Shown in pieces: positions 15,749 to 26,109 of a stretch of 64,000 nucleotides of DNA. Position numbers and translations under genes: made by a program. The stretch's first letter is position 1, and every line of letters begins with the position of its first letter. The notes under the pieces were generated by a model that was given only the letters and a program-made list of their open reading frames with translations, was not told the origin of the DNA and searched no databases. Location of the stretch: the NCBI GenBank assembly GCA_964471115.1, contig CAYYFE010000002.1, forward strand, positions 1 through 64,000, given 5' to 3'. Origin of the DNA: SYFT01 sp964471115. Lineage in GTDB: Bacteria > Acidobacteriota > Vicinamibacteria > Vicinamibacterales > SCN-69-37.

Positions 15749-16420
15749 CTATCTTCCCGGCGCCAGCGGATACGTCACGTCAAACGTCGAGATGTGGAGA
15801 TTCAGGTCGGCGCCCGCGCGCAGGCCGAACGTGCCCTCGGTGACGACCTGCGCCTTCGGCAGCCGCGCCACTTCCTTGTCGTTGACACGGAAGACGACCT
15901 CGGTGGCTCCGGCCTCCACGGTGAACACGTTTTTCGCCGTGCCTTCCGTGCCGGATTGCGCCACGGCCGCGTCATTGGCCTTCCAGTCCACCAGCATCGT
16001 GCGGGTGGATCCTGCCTGCGTGAAGACCGCGATCCGGCCGTCGCGTCGCGCGACGAATGCCGTGTAACTCGGCGCGGCGGTCGAGTCGATGTTCCGGCCG
16101 CCGATGAAGACGCCGTATTCGCTGGCGCTTGTGCCCGGGAAAAGGAACGCCTGCGACTGGACCCGGAACACGCCCTTGCCGGTGTGTCCCGGATGCCACG
16201 TCAGGACCCCGGCGCGGGTCGTCATGTGCCAGCCCGGGGGCATCGCCACGTAGAACCAGCGGTCGGCGGGCATGTCCTTGTCGATATTGGTGACGGAAAC
16301 GGGCCCGTCGGCCCGCCATTTCCAGTCGGTCGGCGTCTGAAGCTGTACGGCCGGAACGCCGGCGGTCAGCGTGGCGGCCAGGGCAACGGCAAGGCACAGG
16401 GGGGCGGCAAGTCGGGTCAT
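15749..16420 (-). CDS. Secreted protein of unknown function, probably beta-sandwich
   Basis: The product is 223 aa. The start at MTRLAAPLC is supported by an AGAGGAG ribosome-binding site about 10 nt upstream and gives a clear signal peptide. The mature part is strand-rich with a repeated aromatic pattern (GVFRVQSQAFLFPG, ASEYGVFIGGRNI, YTAFVARRDGRIAVFT) and ends in FGLRAGADLNLHISTF. This resembles concanavalin-like domains that bind or cut sugars, but no catalytic motif is clear. Treat it as a periplasmic protein of unknown role. Confidence 0.78.
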   Translation of the reverse strand: MTRLAAPLCLAVALAATLTAGVPAVQLQTPTDWKWRADGPVSVTNIDKDMPADRWFYVAMPPGWHMTTRAGVLTWHPGHTGKGVFRVQSQAFLFPGTSASEYGVFIGGRNIDSTAAPSYTAFVARRDGRIAVFTQAGSTRTMLVDWKANDAAVAQSGTEGTAKNVFTVEAGATEVVFRVNDKEVARLPKAQVVTEGTFGLRAGADLNLHISTFDVTYPLAPGR

Positions 16421-16489
16421 GTCGGGCGGGCTCCTCTCGGGCTGTACCATTCTGTTACACGAATCGCTGGAATCCTTTCGGGAACCTAC

Positions 16490-17623
16490 ATGGATGATCC
16501 CATTGATGACCTTGACCGGCTGGCCGATGAACTCGAGCTGCTCGCCCGCGACGCGGCGCGTCCGTCAGGCCCCGGATTGGACGCGCTGCTGCGTCTGATG
16601 GCCGAGCGCCACGCCAGCGACCTGCTGCTGCTGGCCGGCGAGCCGCCCGCGTTGCGTGTGCACGGACAGATCGTGCGCGTCGAGTCGGCGCCGCTGGACG
16701 GGGACGACATCGAATCGTTGGTGCTGGATCAACTCCCGGCGCATGCGCAGCGGCAGTTCCGTGAGGCGGGCATCGCCGACGCCTCGTTGCGCGTGGGCGG
16801 CGTGGGCCGCTTCCGCGTCAACCTTCATCGCGAGCGCTCGCGCGCCGCCGCGGCGATTCGACTGCTCCCGCGGGTCGTTCCGCGGCTGGCGTCTCTGGAC
16901 CTGCCGCCAGGCGCCGAGGCGCTGACGACGATTCAGCAGGGGTTGGTGCTCATCGGCGGCGCGACCGGATCGGGCAAGACCACGACCATGGCCGCCGTCG
17001 TGGAGGAGATCAACCGGCGCGATGCCAAACACATCATCACCATCGAGGATCCGATCGAGTTCGAGCACACGAACCAGCGCAGTGTGATTCAGCAGATCGA
17101 GGTCGGGATCGACGCGCCGGATTTCCCCACGGCCCTGCGGGCGGCGCTGCGGCAGGCGCCCGACATCATCGTGGTGGGCGAGATGCGCGACCCGGAAACG
17201 ATGCGGATTGCGCTGGCGGCGGGAGAAACGGGCCACGTGGTCTATTCCACGCTGCACACCACCGACATGCCGTCGACCATTGCGCGGTTGATCGATTCGT
17301 TCCCCGCCGAACGGCAGTCGACGATCCGGCAGGAGATCGCGGCCGCGTTGTCGGCGGTGTACGTGCAGACGCTGGTGCCGCGGGTGGCGGGTGGGCGGGT
17401 GCCCGCCGGGCAGCTGTTGATGGTCGGCTACGGCGCCCGGCAGCATATCCGCCGGAACACCCTGCAGCACCTGCATCAGGAGATCACGATCACGCGCAAG
17501 GTGGGGTCATTTACGCTCGAGGAGGTCCTGGCGCGGCTGGTGAAAGCCGGCGTGATCGACCGGAGCGACGCGGTGGCCCGGGCCCAACACGTCGACGACT
17601 TCGAGCACGCCCTGAGAGCGTAG
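16490..17623 (+). CDS. PilT/PilU-type twitching motility ATPase
   Basis: The product is 377 aa. An N-terminal PAS-like region (DALLRLMAERHASDLLLL...) is followed by the RecA-like core. Visible motifs are Walker A GATGSGKT (residues 157-164), the Asp box TIEDPIEFEH, the Walker B region IIVVGEMRDPETM and the His box GHVVYSTLHTTD. PilT hexamers power retraction of type IV pili at the inner membrane face. The length and the extra 25-residue N-terminus fit PilU or a PilT variant, so I give no symbol. It stands alone here; no other pilus genes are in the window. Confidence 0.9.
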   Translation: MDDPIDDLDRLADELELLARDAARPSGPGLDALLRLMAERHASDLLLLAGEPPALRVHGQIVRVESAPLDGDDIESLVLDQLPAHAQRQFREAGIADASLRVGGVGRFRVNLHRERSRAAAAIRLLPRVVPRLASLDLPPGAEALTTIQQGLVLIGGATGSGKTTTMAAVVEEINRRDAKHIITIEDPIEFEHTNQRSVIQQIEVGIDAPDFPTALRAALRQAPDIIVVGEMRDPETMRIALAAGETGHVVYSTLHTTDMPSTIARLIDSFPAERQSTIRQEIAAALSAVYVQTLVPRVAGGRVPAGQLLMVGYGARQHIRRNTLQHLHQEITITRKVGSFTLEEVLARLVKAGVIDRSDAVARAQHVDDFEHALRA

Positions 17624-17628
17624 CTCAG

Positions 17629-18099
17629 CTACTTGAAGTCGAGCAGCTCGACGTCGAAGACCAGCGTGCCCTGCGGCCGTCCGGGCATGCCGTCGTACGC
17701 GAGCTTGCCGGGAATCCAGAATCGGCGTTTCTCGCCCTTGGTCATCAGCTGCAGTCCCTCCGTCCAGCCGGCAATGACCTGTGTGAGGAAGAAGTCGATG
17801 GGTTCGCCACGCGCGACCGAACTGTCGAACATCTGGCCGTCGGTCGTCCAGCCGGTGTAATGCACCAGTACCAGCGAGGACGCCGTCGGCTTCGCCGTGC
17901 CGCTGCCGGGTGTGAGGACCTTCGAGGCCAGCCCCGACGCGGTGACCTGGGCGTCGGCGGGCGCCGCAGCCACGTCGGGGGGCGCCGGAATCGCGGCGCG
18001 CGCGCCGGCGCCGGCATTGGCCGGCGTCTCAGCCTCGTCCGCCGCGCAGGCGACGAGGGTGAGGGCACAACAGAGGGCGACAAGGGCACGACGGAGCAT
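17629..18099 (-). CDS. FKBP-type peptidyl-prolyl isomerase lipoprotein
   Basis: The product is 156 aa. The signal peptide carries a perfect LVAC box (Cys18). An Ala/Pro-rich tether of about 30 residues leads to a single FKBP domain with VLVHYTGWTTDGQMFDSS, the active-site region VIAGWTEGLQLM and GTLVFDVELLDF. It would speed prolyl isomerisation of exported proteins in the periplasm. It is convergent with the pilT-like gene and divergent from the hydrolase gene, whose ATG is 17 bp away. Confidence 0.92.
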   Translation of the reverse strand: MLRRALVALCCALTLVACAADEAETPANAGAGARAAIPAPPDVAAAPADAQVTASGLASKVLTPGSGTAKPTASSLVLVHYTGWTTDGQMFDSSVARGEPIDFFLTQVIAGWTEGLQLMTKGEKRRFWIPGKLAYDGMPGRPQGTLVFDVELLDFK

Positions 18100-18116
18100 G
18101 TATGCGATTATCGCCC

Positions 18117-18932
18117 ATGCTCACCAAGTACGCCCATCTGCTGGACCGGACGGTCCGGTACCACGACAGCGGCGGCGACGGTCGCGTCTGCGTCCTGATG
18201 CACGCGTTTCCCCTGTCGGCCGACCAGTGGCTGCCGCAGCTGCACCGGGTGCCGCCGGGCTGGCGGCTGATTGCGCCGGACGTGCGCGGGTTTCGCGGCG
18301 TGGGCCAGGCCTACCAGGACGTCGGCCTCGAGAGCGCGACCATGGCCACACACGCGGCCGATGTGCTGCAGCTGCTCAATCACCTGGATGTGGACCGCGC
18401 CGTGGTGGGCGGGTTGTCGATGGGCGGGTATGTGGCGCTGGCCGTGGCGCGCGCGGCCGCCGCGCGCCTCGACGGGGTGATCCTGGCCGACACGCGCGCG
18501 ACGGCCGACACCGAGGAAGGGCGGGCCGGCCGCGACGCGATGATCGCGAAGGTCCGGTCCGAAGGTGTGGCGGCCGTGGCTGATGCGATGTTGCCCAAGC
18601 TGCTGGGCGAGACCACCACCCGTGAACAGCCGGACCTGGTGGATGCAGTCCGGACCCTCATCATGCGCAACACCCCGGAGGCTGTCGCCTCAGCCCTGGG
18701 CGCCATGAAGACGCGGCCGGACTCGACCCCGTTGCTGCCCTCGATCACCTGTCCGGCGCTGGTCGTGTGTGGCGAGGAAGACGTGATCACACCAATGGCC
18801 GATAGTGAGGCGATGACGGCCGCGTTGCCCCTCGCCACGCTGATCCGGATCCCGCGCGCCGGGCATCTGGCGAACCTCGAGGCGCCGCTGGTCTTCAACG
18901 ACGCGCTGGCCGCGTTCCTCACCAGGTTGTAG
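18117..18932 (+). CDS. Alpha/beta hydrolase
   Basis: The product is 271 aa from the ATG before LTKYAHLL (an earlier ATG at 18102 would add five residues). It has the full fold: oxyanion region LMHAFPLS, nucleophile elbow GGLSMGG, acid in VVCGEEDVITP and catalytic His in AGHLANLE. It resembles the 3-oxoadipate enol-lactonase/esterase branch, but that branch is too broad to name a substrate. No signal peptide is present, so it is cytosolic. The divergent FKBP start is so close that the promoters must overlap. Confidence 0.88.
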   Translation: MLTKYAHLLDRTVRYHDSGGDGRVCVLMHAFPLSADQWLPQLHRVPPGWRLIAPDVRGFRGVGQAYQDVGLESATMATHAADVLQLLNHLDVDRAVVGGLSMGGYVALAVARAAAARLDGVILADTRATADTEEGRAGRDAMIAKVRSEGVAAVADAMLPKLLGETTTREQPDLVDAVRTLIMRNTPEAVASALGAMKTRPDSTPLLPSITCPALVVCGEEDVITPMADSEAMTAALPLATLIRIPRAGHLANLEAPLVFNDALAAFLTRL

Positions 18933-18945
18933 GATCGAAGCCTCC

Positions 18946-19788
18946 ATGCGAGCCGTCCGCGCCGCCGTTCCCGTCCTGCTCGTCTGTCTGGCCGTGCCCG
19001 TGCTGGCCGGCACCGGTGCCCAGTCCGATCGTGAGGCGGCGTTCGAGCGGTTGCTGGATGTGTACGTGCGGGACGGCCTGGTCTATTACGCCGCGCTGAA
19101 GTCCGAGCGCGCCGGGCTCGACCGGTACATCGCGTCGTTTGACACGGCAGAGACGTGGCTGGCCGGTGCGGACGCGAAGGCGCAGCAGGCGTTCTGGGTG
19201 AACGCCTACAACGCGCTGGTGTTGCGCACCGTCATCAATGCGTATCCCATTCGCGGCAAGGCGTCCGAGTATCCCCCTGCCAGCATCGCGCAGATTCCTG
19301 GCGCGTTCACGGCCGTACGCCACCGGGTGGCCGGCCGCGTGTTGACGCTGGACGAGATCGAGAAGACGGTAATCGCCGGCTTCGGCGACGCGCGCCTGCT
19401 GCTGGCGCTGGGCCGGGGCACGCTGGGCAGCCCGCGCCTGCGCAGCGAGGTCTATCGGTCCGAGCGCCTCGACGAACAACTCGATCAGGCCGTCAAGCAG
19501 TTCGCGGTGCGCGCCCAGGCCTTCCGCATCGATCGACAGAAGAACGCGGTCGAAGTCACTCCGCTGTTCTCCTGGCGCGAGTCGTCGTTTGTGAGTTCGT
19601 TCGGGCAGGGTGCGGCGATGTGGGCGAATCGCTCGCCGCTTGAACGCGCGGTGGTGGCGATGGCCTATCCGCACCTCTTTCCGAGTGAGCGGGAGTTTCT
19701 GGCGCTCAATACCTGGCAGATGACGTTCGGCGAGTACGACTGGCGCCTGAACGACCTGACGGGCGGCGCGCGTGTGGGGGATCAATGA
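18946..19788 (+). CDS. DUF547 domain-containing secreted protein
   Basis: The product is 280 aa with a signal peptide ending near LAGTGAQS. The DUF547 hallmark is clear: QAFWVNAYNALVLRTVI, followed by LTLDEIEKTVI and a conserved LALGRGTLGSPRLRSEVY segment. The family is widespread, mostly exported, and has no firmly established activity; a cysteine-protease-like fold has been proposed, but I see no matching Cys here. The gene begins 13 bp after the hydrolase and overlaps the SDR start by 4 bp (ATGA), so the three probably form one operon. Confidence 0.87.
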   Translation: MRAVRAAVPVLLVCLAVPVLAGTGAQSDREAAFERLLDVYVRDGLVYYAALKSERAGLDRYIASFDTAETWLAGADAKAQQAFWVNAYNALVLRTVINAYPIRGKASEYPPASIAQIPGAFTAVRHRVAGRVLTLDEIEKTVIAGFGDARLLLALGRGTLGSPRLRSEVYRSERLDEQLDQAVKQFAVRAQAFRIDRQKNAVEVTPLFSWRESSFVSSFGQGAAMWANRSPLERAVVAMAYPHLFPSEREFLALNTWQMTFGEYDWRLNDLTGGARVGDQ

Positions 19789-20564
19789 ATCTGGATCTGA
19801 CCGGCAAGGTCGCCATCGTCACCGGCGGCAGCAAGGGATTGGGACTGGCGTCGGCGCGCGCCCTGGTCGCCGAAGGCGCCCGGGTCGTGATTTGCGCGCG
19901 GGGCGCCGACGCGCTGGCGGCGTCGGCTGAAGCGTTGACCGACCTGGCGGGCGAAGACGGCCGCGTCCTCCCGGTGCAGGCCGACGTGTCGAAGGCCGCC
20001 GACGTCGAACGCCTCGTGGCCGAGACGGTCCGCATCTTCGGCCGCATCGACATCGTCGTCAACAACGTCGGCAAGGCGAGCGGGACCGACATCGTGGCGA
20101 CGTCCGATGACGAGTGGACCAGCGCGCTGGACCAGACGCTGTTTCCCGCCATTCGCCTGTCGCGCCTGGCCGTGCCCGAGATGCGCAAGGTGGGCGGCGG
20201 CGTGATTCTGATGATTGCGTCCATCTGGGGGCGCGAGTCGGGCGGCCGCATGACCTACAACGCCGTGAAGGCCGCCGAGATCAGCCTCGCCAAGGCGATG
20301 GCGCAGCAGCTGGCGAAGGACAACATCCGCGTGAACAGTGTGGCGCCCGGGTCGATTCTGTTCGAGGGCGGCACCTGGTGGCAGCGCCAGCGGGCTGACC
20401 CGGAGGCCATCGCGGAGTTCGTCCGTCGTGACCTGCCGTTCGGCCGTTTTGGTCAGGCTCACGAGGTCGGCGACGTCGTCGCCTTTCTGGCTTCGCCGCG
20501 CGCTTCGTGGATTTCCGGGGCGTGCATTACAGTAGACGGCTGTCAATCCCGGTCGAACATCTGA
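19785..20564 (+). CDS. Short-chain dehydrogenase/reductase (SDR)
   Basis: The product is 259 aa, a classical SDR. The cofactor loop TGGSKGLG is at residues 14-21, NNVGKASG stands in for NNAG, and the catalytic region has the Tyr-x-x-x-Lys motif YNAVKAAE. An Arg after the first strand (ICARG) suggests NADP(H). The C-terminal part with ASWISGACITVDGCQS matches the 3-oxoacyl-ACP reductase-like branch. The substrate is unknown. It is translationally coupled to the DUF547 gene. Confidence 0.9.
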   Translation: MNLDLTGKVAIVTGGSKGLGLASARALVAEGARVVICARGADALAASAEALTDLAGEDGRVLPVQADVSKAADVERLVAETVRIFGRIDIVVNNVGKASGTDIVATSDDEWTSALDQTLFPAIRLSRLAVPEMRKVGGGVILMIASIWGRESGGRMTYNAVKAAEISLAKAMAQQLAKDNIRVNSVAPGSILFEGGTWWQRQRADPEAIAEFVRRDLPFGRFGQAHEVGDVVAFLASPRASWISGACITVDGCQSRSNI

Positions 20565-20594
20565 CACGAAGAGGGCGCGGGCGTCAGCCCCGCC

Positions 20595-21970
<1,376 letters not shown>

Positions 21971-21977
<7 letters not shown>

Positions 21978-22004
21978 GCTCGGAGGTCATTTCCGCTCAT
22001 TTTC
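21971..22004. repeat. REP unit with truncated second arm
   Basis: A full REP unit AAATGAGCTCGGAGGTCATTT-type sequence spans 21972-21992. A shortened inverted second copy (GCTCATTTTC) ends at 22004. It is the same family as the repeats around 23.9 and 34 kb and supplies the stop codon of the symporter gene. Confidence 0.88.
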
Positions 22005-22073
22005 GCCCATTGATCGCCTCCCGGCCCGTTGGTACGATCGCCGGACGTGCTGCCCGAACCCAAGAAACTCCCC

Positions 22074-24494
22074 ATGACCGTCCTGCCGGCGCTGGTGGAT
22101 GCCCGCAGCAAGGACGAGTCGCTCAGCCTCGCCTTGTCGCGGATGCTGGCCGAGCACGAGACGGCGCTGCAGACGGCCGAGGACGATCCGCATGTCACCG
22201 CCGTCCGCAAGCTCGAGGCGGTCGCGGCGAAGTATGCGCCGTTCCCCGGGACGCTGGACCCCCGGCTGGTGGCCGCGCTCCGCAAACGGGGTATCGAGCA
22301 GCTCTACTCGCATCAGGCTGAGGCCATCGGGCACGCCGTCGCGGGGCGCCACGTCGTGACCATCACGCCGACCGCGTCCGGCAAGACCCTCTGCTACAAC
22401 GCGCCGGTGATGAACGCGATCCTGACGGATCCGTCCACGCGCGCGTTGTACCTGTTTCCCACCAAGGCGCTGGCGCAGGACCAGCTGGCGGAACTGCACC
22501 AGCTGGCGGAGCTGCTCGGCGTGGAAGGCGGCGGCGACATCGGCGTGTTCACCTACGACGGTGACACCCCGCAGGATGCGCGCCGCGCCATACGCGGGCG
22601 CGCGCACGTCGTGCTCAGCAACCCCGACATGGTGCACTCGGGCATCCTGCCGCACCATCCGCGATGGGCGAAGCTGTTCGAGAACCTGCAGTACGTCATC
22701 ATCGACGAACTGCACGCCTATCGCGGCGTCTTTGGCAGCCACCTGGCCAACATCCTGCGGCGGCTGCATCGGGTGTGCCGGCACTACGGGTCGAATCCGA
22801 CGTTCATCTGTTCATCGGCCACCATTGCCAATCCGCGTGAGCTGGCCGAGCGGCTCGTCGGCGCGCCGTTTGAACTGGTCAGCGAGAGTGGCGCCCCCCG
22901 CGGCGAGAAGTTCTTCATCTTCGTGAATCCGCCGGTCGTGAACGCGCAACTGGGTATTCGCCGGTCGTACCTGGCGGAGACCCGCCGCGTGGCGATCGAG
23001 TTCCTCAAGCGCGGCCTGCAGATCATCGTGTTTGCGCAGAGCCGGTTGTCGACCGAGATTCTGACGACCTATCTGAAGGATGCCTTTGCCGGACCGCCCG
23101 GTGCGGCCGACGTCGTGCGCGGGTATCGCGGCGGCTATCTGCCGCTGCGGCGTCGCGAAATCGAGCGCGGGCTGCGCGAGGGGCAGGTCCGGTGCGTCGT
23201 CTCGACCAACGCGCTCGAGCTGGGCATCGACATCGGTGCGCTCGACGTCACGGTGATGGCGGGCTACCCGGGCACGATTGCCGCCACGTGGCAACGTGCC
23301 GGACGGGCGGGCCGGCGGTCGGGACGGTCCGCGGCAGTGCTCGTCGCGTCGAGTGCGCCGATCGATCAGTTCGTGGCCAGAAATCCCGACTACTTCTTTG
23401 ATGCGTCGCCGGAACACGCGCTGGTCAACCCGGACAACCTGCACATCCTGCTCGCGCACGTGAAGTGCGCGGCGTTTGAACTGCCGTTCACCACCACCGA
23501 GACGTTCGGCACGCTCAATGTGCAGGAGATGCTGCAGATCCTCAGCGAGGAACAGTTCGTCCAGCTCGCGGGCGACCAGTGGCAGTGGACGCACGAGTCG
23601 TACCCCGCCGATGCCGTCAGCCTGCGCTCGGTCACCTCCGACAACTTCATCGTCATTGACCAGACCAAAGGCGAGCGGGTCATCGGCGAGACCGACTACA
23701 CCAGCGGACCGTCGGTGCTTCACGAAAAAGCCATCTACATCGTGGAAGGCCAGTTGTTCCAGGTGGAGAAGCTCGACTTCGACAATCGCAAGGCCTACGT
23801 GCGCAGCGTCGAGTGCGACTACTACACCGACGCCATTGATTACACGAAGGTGACGATTCTGGACGAAATGAGCTCGGAGGTCATTTCCGAGGCTGGACCC
23901 GCGGAAATGACCTCCGAGCTCATTTCGTCCGCTGCCCACCACGGTGAAGTGCACGTGGTCTCGCGCGTGGTCGGGTTCAAGAAGATCAAGTTCTACACGA
24001 ACGAAAACATCGGCTCGGGTGAGCTCGATCTGCCCGAGCAGCAGATGCACACGTCGTCGTACTGGCTGACGATTCCGGCAGAGACGATGGCGCAGCTGCC
24101 GTACGGGGGCGCGGACAAACGCGATGGCGTGATGGGGCTGGCGTTTGCCATGAGGAACGTCGCGCCGCTCCTGCTGATGTGTGATTCCCACGACCTCGGG
24201 TTGTCGGTGGACGGCGTCGGCGAGCAGGAAGCCCGCCAGGCGCCGGTGCTGGCCAACGTGGCGCCCACCATCTTCATCTACGACAACTATCCCGGCGGCA
24301 TCGGCTTCAGCGAGCCGCTGTACTCCATGCATCAGGCGTTGCTGGCGAAAACGCACGAGCTGATTGACGGGTGCCCGTGTCAGTCCGGGTGTCCCTCGTG
24401 TGTCGGGCCCGAGGGCGCGACGGGGCCGCTGGCCAAGTCCGTGGCGTCACACCTGTTGTCGCTGCTGCGCGCGCCGGAGGCGCCGGCGGCGTGA
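22074..24494 (+). CDS. mrfA: MrfA-like DEAD/DEAH helicase with DUF1998 domain
   Basis: The product is 806 aa. Motif I TPTASGKT is at 98-105, motif II DELH at 211-214, and motif III SAT at 248-250. A second RecA domain has STNALELGIDIG and QRAGRAGRR. The C-terminal DUF1998 zinc cluster is Cys767, Cys769, Cys773 and Cys776. This layout matches MrfA (YprA) of Bacillus subtilis and fungal Hrq1, 3'-5' helicases acting in mitomycin crosslink repair, and the next gene encodes the MrfB-like nuclease. Residues 598-618 come from a REP dimer inserted in frame. The ATG start is preferred over upstream TTG/GTG. Confidence 0.88.
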   Translation: MTVLPALVDARSKDESLSLALSRMLAEHETALQTAEDDPHVTAVRKLEAVAAKYAPFPGTLDPRLVAALRKRGIEQLYSHQAEAIGHAVAGRHVVTITPTASGKTLCYNAPVMNAILTDPSTRALYLFPTKALAQDQLAELHQLAELLGVEGGGDIGVFTYDGDTPQDARRAIRGRAHVVLSNPDMVHSGILPHHPRWAKLFENLQYVIIDELHAYRGVFGSHLANILRRLHRVCRHYGSNPTFICSSATIANPRELAERLVGAPFELVSESGAPRGEKFFIFVNPPVVNAQLGIRRSYLAETRRVAIEFLKRGLQIIVFAQSRLSTEILTTYLKDAFAGPPGAADVVRGYRGGYLPLRRREIERGLREGQVRCVVSTNALELGIDIGALDVTVMAGYPGTIAATWQRAGRAGRRSGRSAAVLVASSAPIDQFVARNPDYFFDASPEHALVNPDNLHILLAHVKCAAFELPFTTTETFGTLNVQEMLQILSEEQFVQLAGDQWQWTHESYPADAVSLRSVTSDNFIVIDQTKGERVIGETDYTSGPSVLHEKAIYIVEGQLFQVEKLDFDNRKAYVRSVECDYYTDAIDYTKVTILDEMSSEVISEAGPAEMTSELISSAAHHGEVHVVSRVVGFKKIKFYTNENIGSGELDLPEQQMHTSSYWLTIPAETMAQLPYGGADKRDGVMGLAFAMRNVAPLLLMCDSHDLGLSVDGVGEQEARQAPVLANVAPTIFIYDNYPGGIGFSEPLYSMHQALLAKTHELIDGCPCQSGCPSCVGPEGATGPLAKSVASHLLSLLRAPEAPAA
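23866..23925. repeat. REP dimer inside the mrfA reading frame
   Basis: Two inverted REP units, 23866-23886 and 23905-23925, are separated by 18 nt. Both arms read through without stops and encode EMSSEVIS and EMTSELIS around a short linker. This is the same repeat as at 34 kb. Confidence 0.92.
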
Positions 24495-25780
24495 GGAATC
24501 TCGCCGATCGCCTGCGGGCCATCGTGCGTGAGAACCGGCGCGAGGTGTCGGTGGAGCCCGACCTGCCGGTGAGCGGCGGGTTCGATCCCGCGGCGGTGGC
24601 CGAACGGGCCGTGACGGTGTTGCGGGGCTCCGCGCTGGATGGGGCCTCGACGTGTCTCGTCGTCGATCGCGTGTACGAGGGCGATCGGTATCACGGCAAG
24701 CGCAAGGTGGGCAGCTATCGCGTCGCGGCGGATGCGCCCCTGGGGTTGTTCGAGCCGGCGCTCGCCGGACACGCGGAGTGGTCGACCGGGCCGGTGTTCT
24801 TCGACATCGAGACCACCGGGCTCAGTGGTGGCGCGGGTACCGTGGCGTTTCTGGTCGGCTGCGGCTGGTTCGAGGACGACGCGTTCCGCGTCCGCCAGTG
24901 GCTGATGCTCGGGCCGTCTGGCGAGCGTCCGTTGCTCGAGGCGCTGGGGCGGACCATGGATGAGGCGTCGTTGCTCGTGACGTTCAATGGCCGGACGTTT
25001 GATGTTCCGTTCATGGAGACGCGCTGGGCGTTCCATCGACAGTCCACGCCGACGGAAGGGTTGCCGCACTTCGACATGTTGCCGCCCGCCCGGCGGCTGT
25101 GGCGCCGCCGTGAAGATGACTCGAGCTGCAGCCTGACGGCGCTCGAGCGATCGGTGCTCGGGTTTCATCGCGTCAACGACGTGCCCGGCTTCGAGATTCC
25201 GGTGCGGTATTTCCAGTTCCTGCGCACGGGTGATCCCGCGCTCATCGAGGGCGTGCTCGAACACAACCGGCTCGACCTGCTGTCACTGGCGGCCGTGACC
25301 GGCCAGGCGCTGCAGTTGGCGGCCGAGGGGCCGCAGTGTTGCAGGGAAGCCTGTGAGCAACTCGGCTTGGGCCAGTTGTACGAACGGCAGGGCAGGGCGG
25401 CGGAGGCGGAAGCGGCGTATCAGCTGGCGGCCGATGCCGCCGACGATCGCGACCTGCGCGCGCAGGCGCTGGAGCGGCTGGCGCTGCTTCGCCGGCGTGC
25501 GCGCCGGTACGAAGAGGCCGCTGCGGCGTGGCAGGCGATTGCGGAGCGCGCGCGGCGGCCGTACCTGCCGGTCGAGCGGCGCGCGGCGGAAGCGCTGGCG
25601 ATTCATCACGAACATCGCGCCGGCGATCTCGAGTCGGCGCGCCGGTATGCCGAGGTCGTGCGCACTCAGACGGGCGGGCGGCACGCCGCCGACGTCGACC
25701 ATCGTCTGGGCCGCCTTGCCCGGAAGATCGAGCAGAAAAAAGAAAAGGGCGACCCTGCGGCCGCCCCTTTACTTGATTGA
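24491..25780 (+). CDS. mrfB: MrfB-like (YprB) DEDD exonuclease with TPR-like C-terminus
   Basis: The product is 429 aa and starts with GTG inside the stop of the helicase gene (GTGA overlap). An RNase H-like DEDD domain shows VFFDIETTGLSGG (Asp105, Glu107), LVTFNGRTFDVPF and EHNRLDLLSL (Asp262), the pattern of YprB/MrfB. About 110 residues of tetratricopeptide-like helices follow (LGQLYERQGRAAEAEAAYQLA). In B. subtilis MrfA and MrfB together repair mitomycin C damage outside the UvrABC pathway. The tight coupling supports the same partnership here. The final codons contain a terminator hairpin. Confidence 0.85.
   Translation: MRNLADRLRAIVRENRREVSVEPDLPVSGGFDPAAVAERAVTVLRGSALDGASTCLVVDRVYEGDRYHGKRKVGSYRVAADAPLGLFEPALAGHAEWSTGPVFFDIETTGLSGGAGTVAFLVGCGWFEDDAFRVRQWLMLGPSGERPLLEALGRTMDEASLLVTFNGRTFDVPFMETRWAFHRQSTPTEGLPHFDMLPPARRLWRRREDDSSCSLTALERSVLGFHRVNDVPGFEIPVRYFQFLRTGDPALIEGVLEHNRLDLLSLAAVTGQALQLAAEGPQCCREACEQLGLGQLYERQGRAAEAEAAYQLAADAADDRDLRAQALERLALLRRRARRYEEAAAAWQAIAERARRPYLPVERRAAEALAIHHEHRAGDLESARRYAEVVRTQTGGRHAADVDHRLGRLARKIEQKKEKGDPAAAPLLD
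25744..25775. terminator. Bidirectional terminator between mrfB and rpmE
   Basis: A GGGCG/CGCCC stem (25748-25752/25762-25766, followed by CTTT) is flanked by an A-run on the left and a T-rich run on the right. It can therefore terminate both the plus-strand mrfB and the minus-strand rpmE transcripts. It lies within the last codons of mrfB. Confidence 0.55.
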
Positions 25781-25791
25781 TCCGGCCCTGA

Positions 25792-26055
25792 CTACTTCTT
25801 CTTGGTCGCCTTGGCGGCCTTGGTCGCCGCGACGGCCTTCTTGCGGCCCTCGGCGGTCTGCACGCCGAAGCGCTTGGTGAACCGCTCGACGCGGCCCTCC
25901 GTGTCGATCAGCTTCTGGCGGCCCGTGTAGTACGGGTGGCAGTTGTTGCAGATGTCCAGGTGCAGGTCCTTCTTCGTGGAGAAGCTCTTCCACGTGGCGC
26001 CGCACGCGCATCGCACATCAATCTCTTGGTAGTCGGGATGAATTCCAGCCTTCAC
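25792..26055 (-). CDS. rpmE: 50S ribosomal protein L31
   Basis: The product is 87 aa. It starts at a GTG (V-K-A-G-I-H-P-D-Y) with AAGGAG upstream; the frame opens eleven codons earlier. It has the zinc-binding form of L31: cysteines in RCACGATW and DICNNCHPYYTG. A Lys/Ala-rich tail (about residues 72-87, ending AATKAAKATKKK) extends beyond the usual 70 residues, a basic extension that may contact rRNA. It sits on the large subunit central protuberance. Convergent with mrfB. Confidence 0.95.
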   Translation of the reverse strand: MKAGIHPDYQEIDVRCACGATWKSFSTKKDLHLDICNNCHPYYTGRQKLIDTEGRVERFTKRFGVQTAEGRKKAVAATKAAKATKKK

Positions 26056-26109
26056 GGTCAGCTCCTTGCACCCAGCACGAAACCACAATTATACCCGTAC
26101 TGCGAACCT

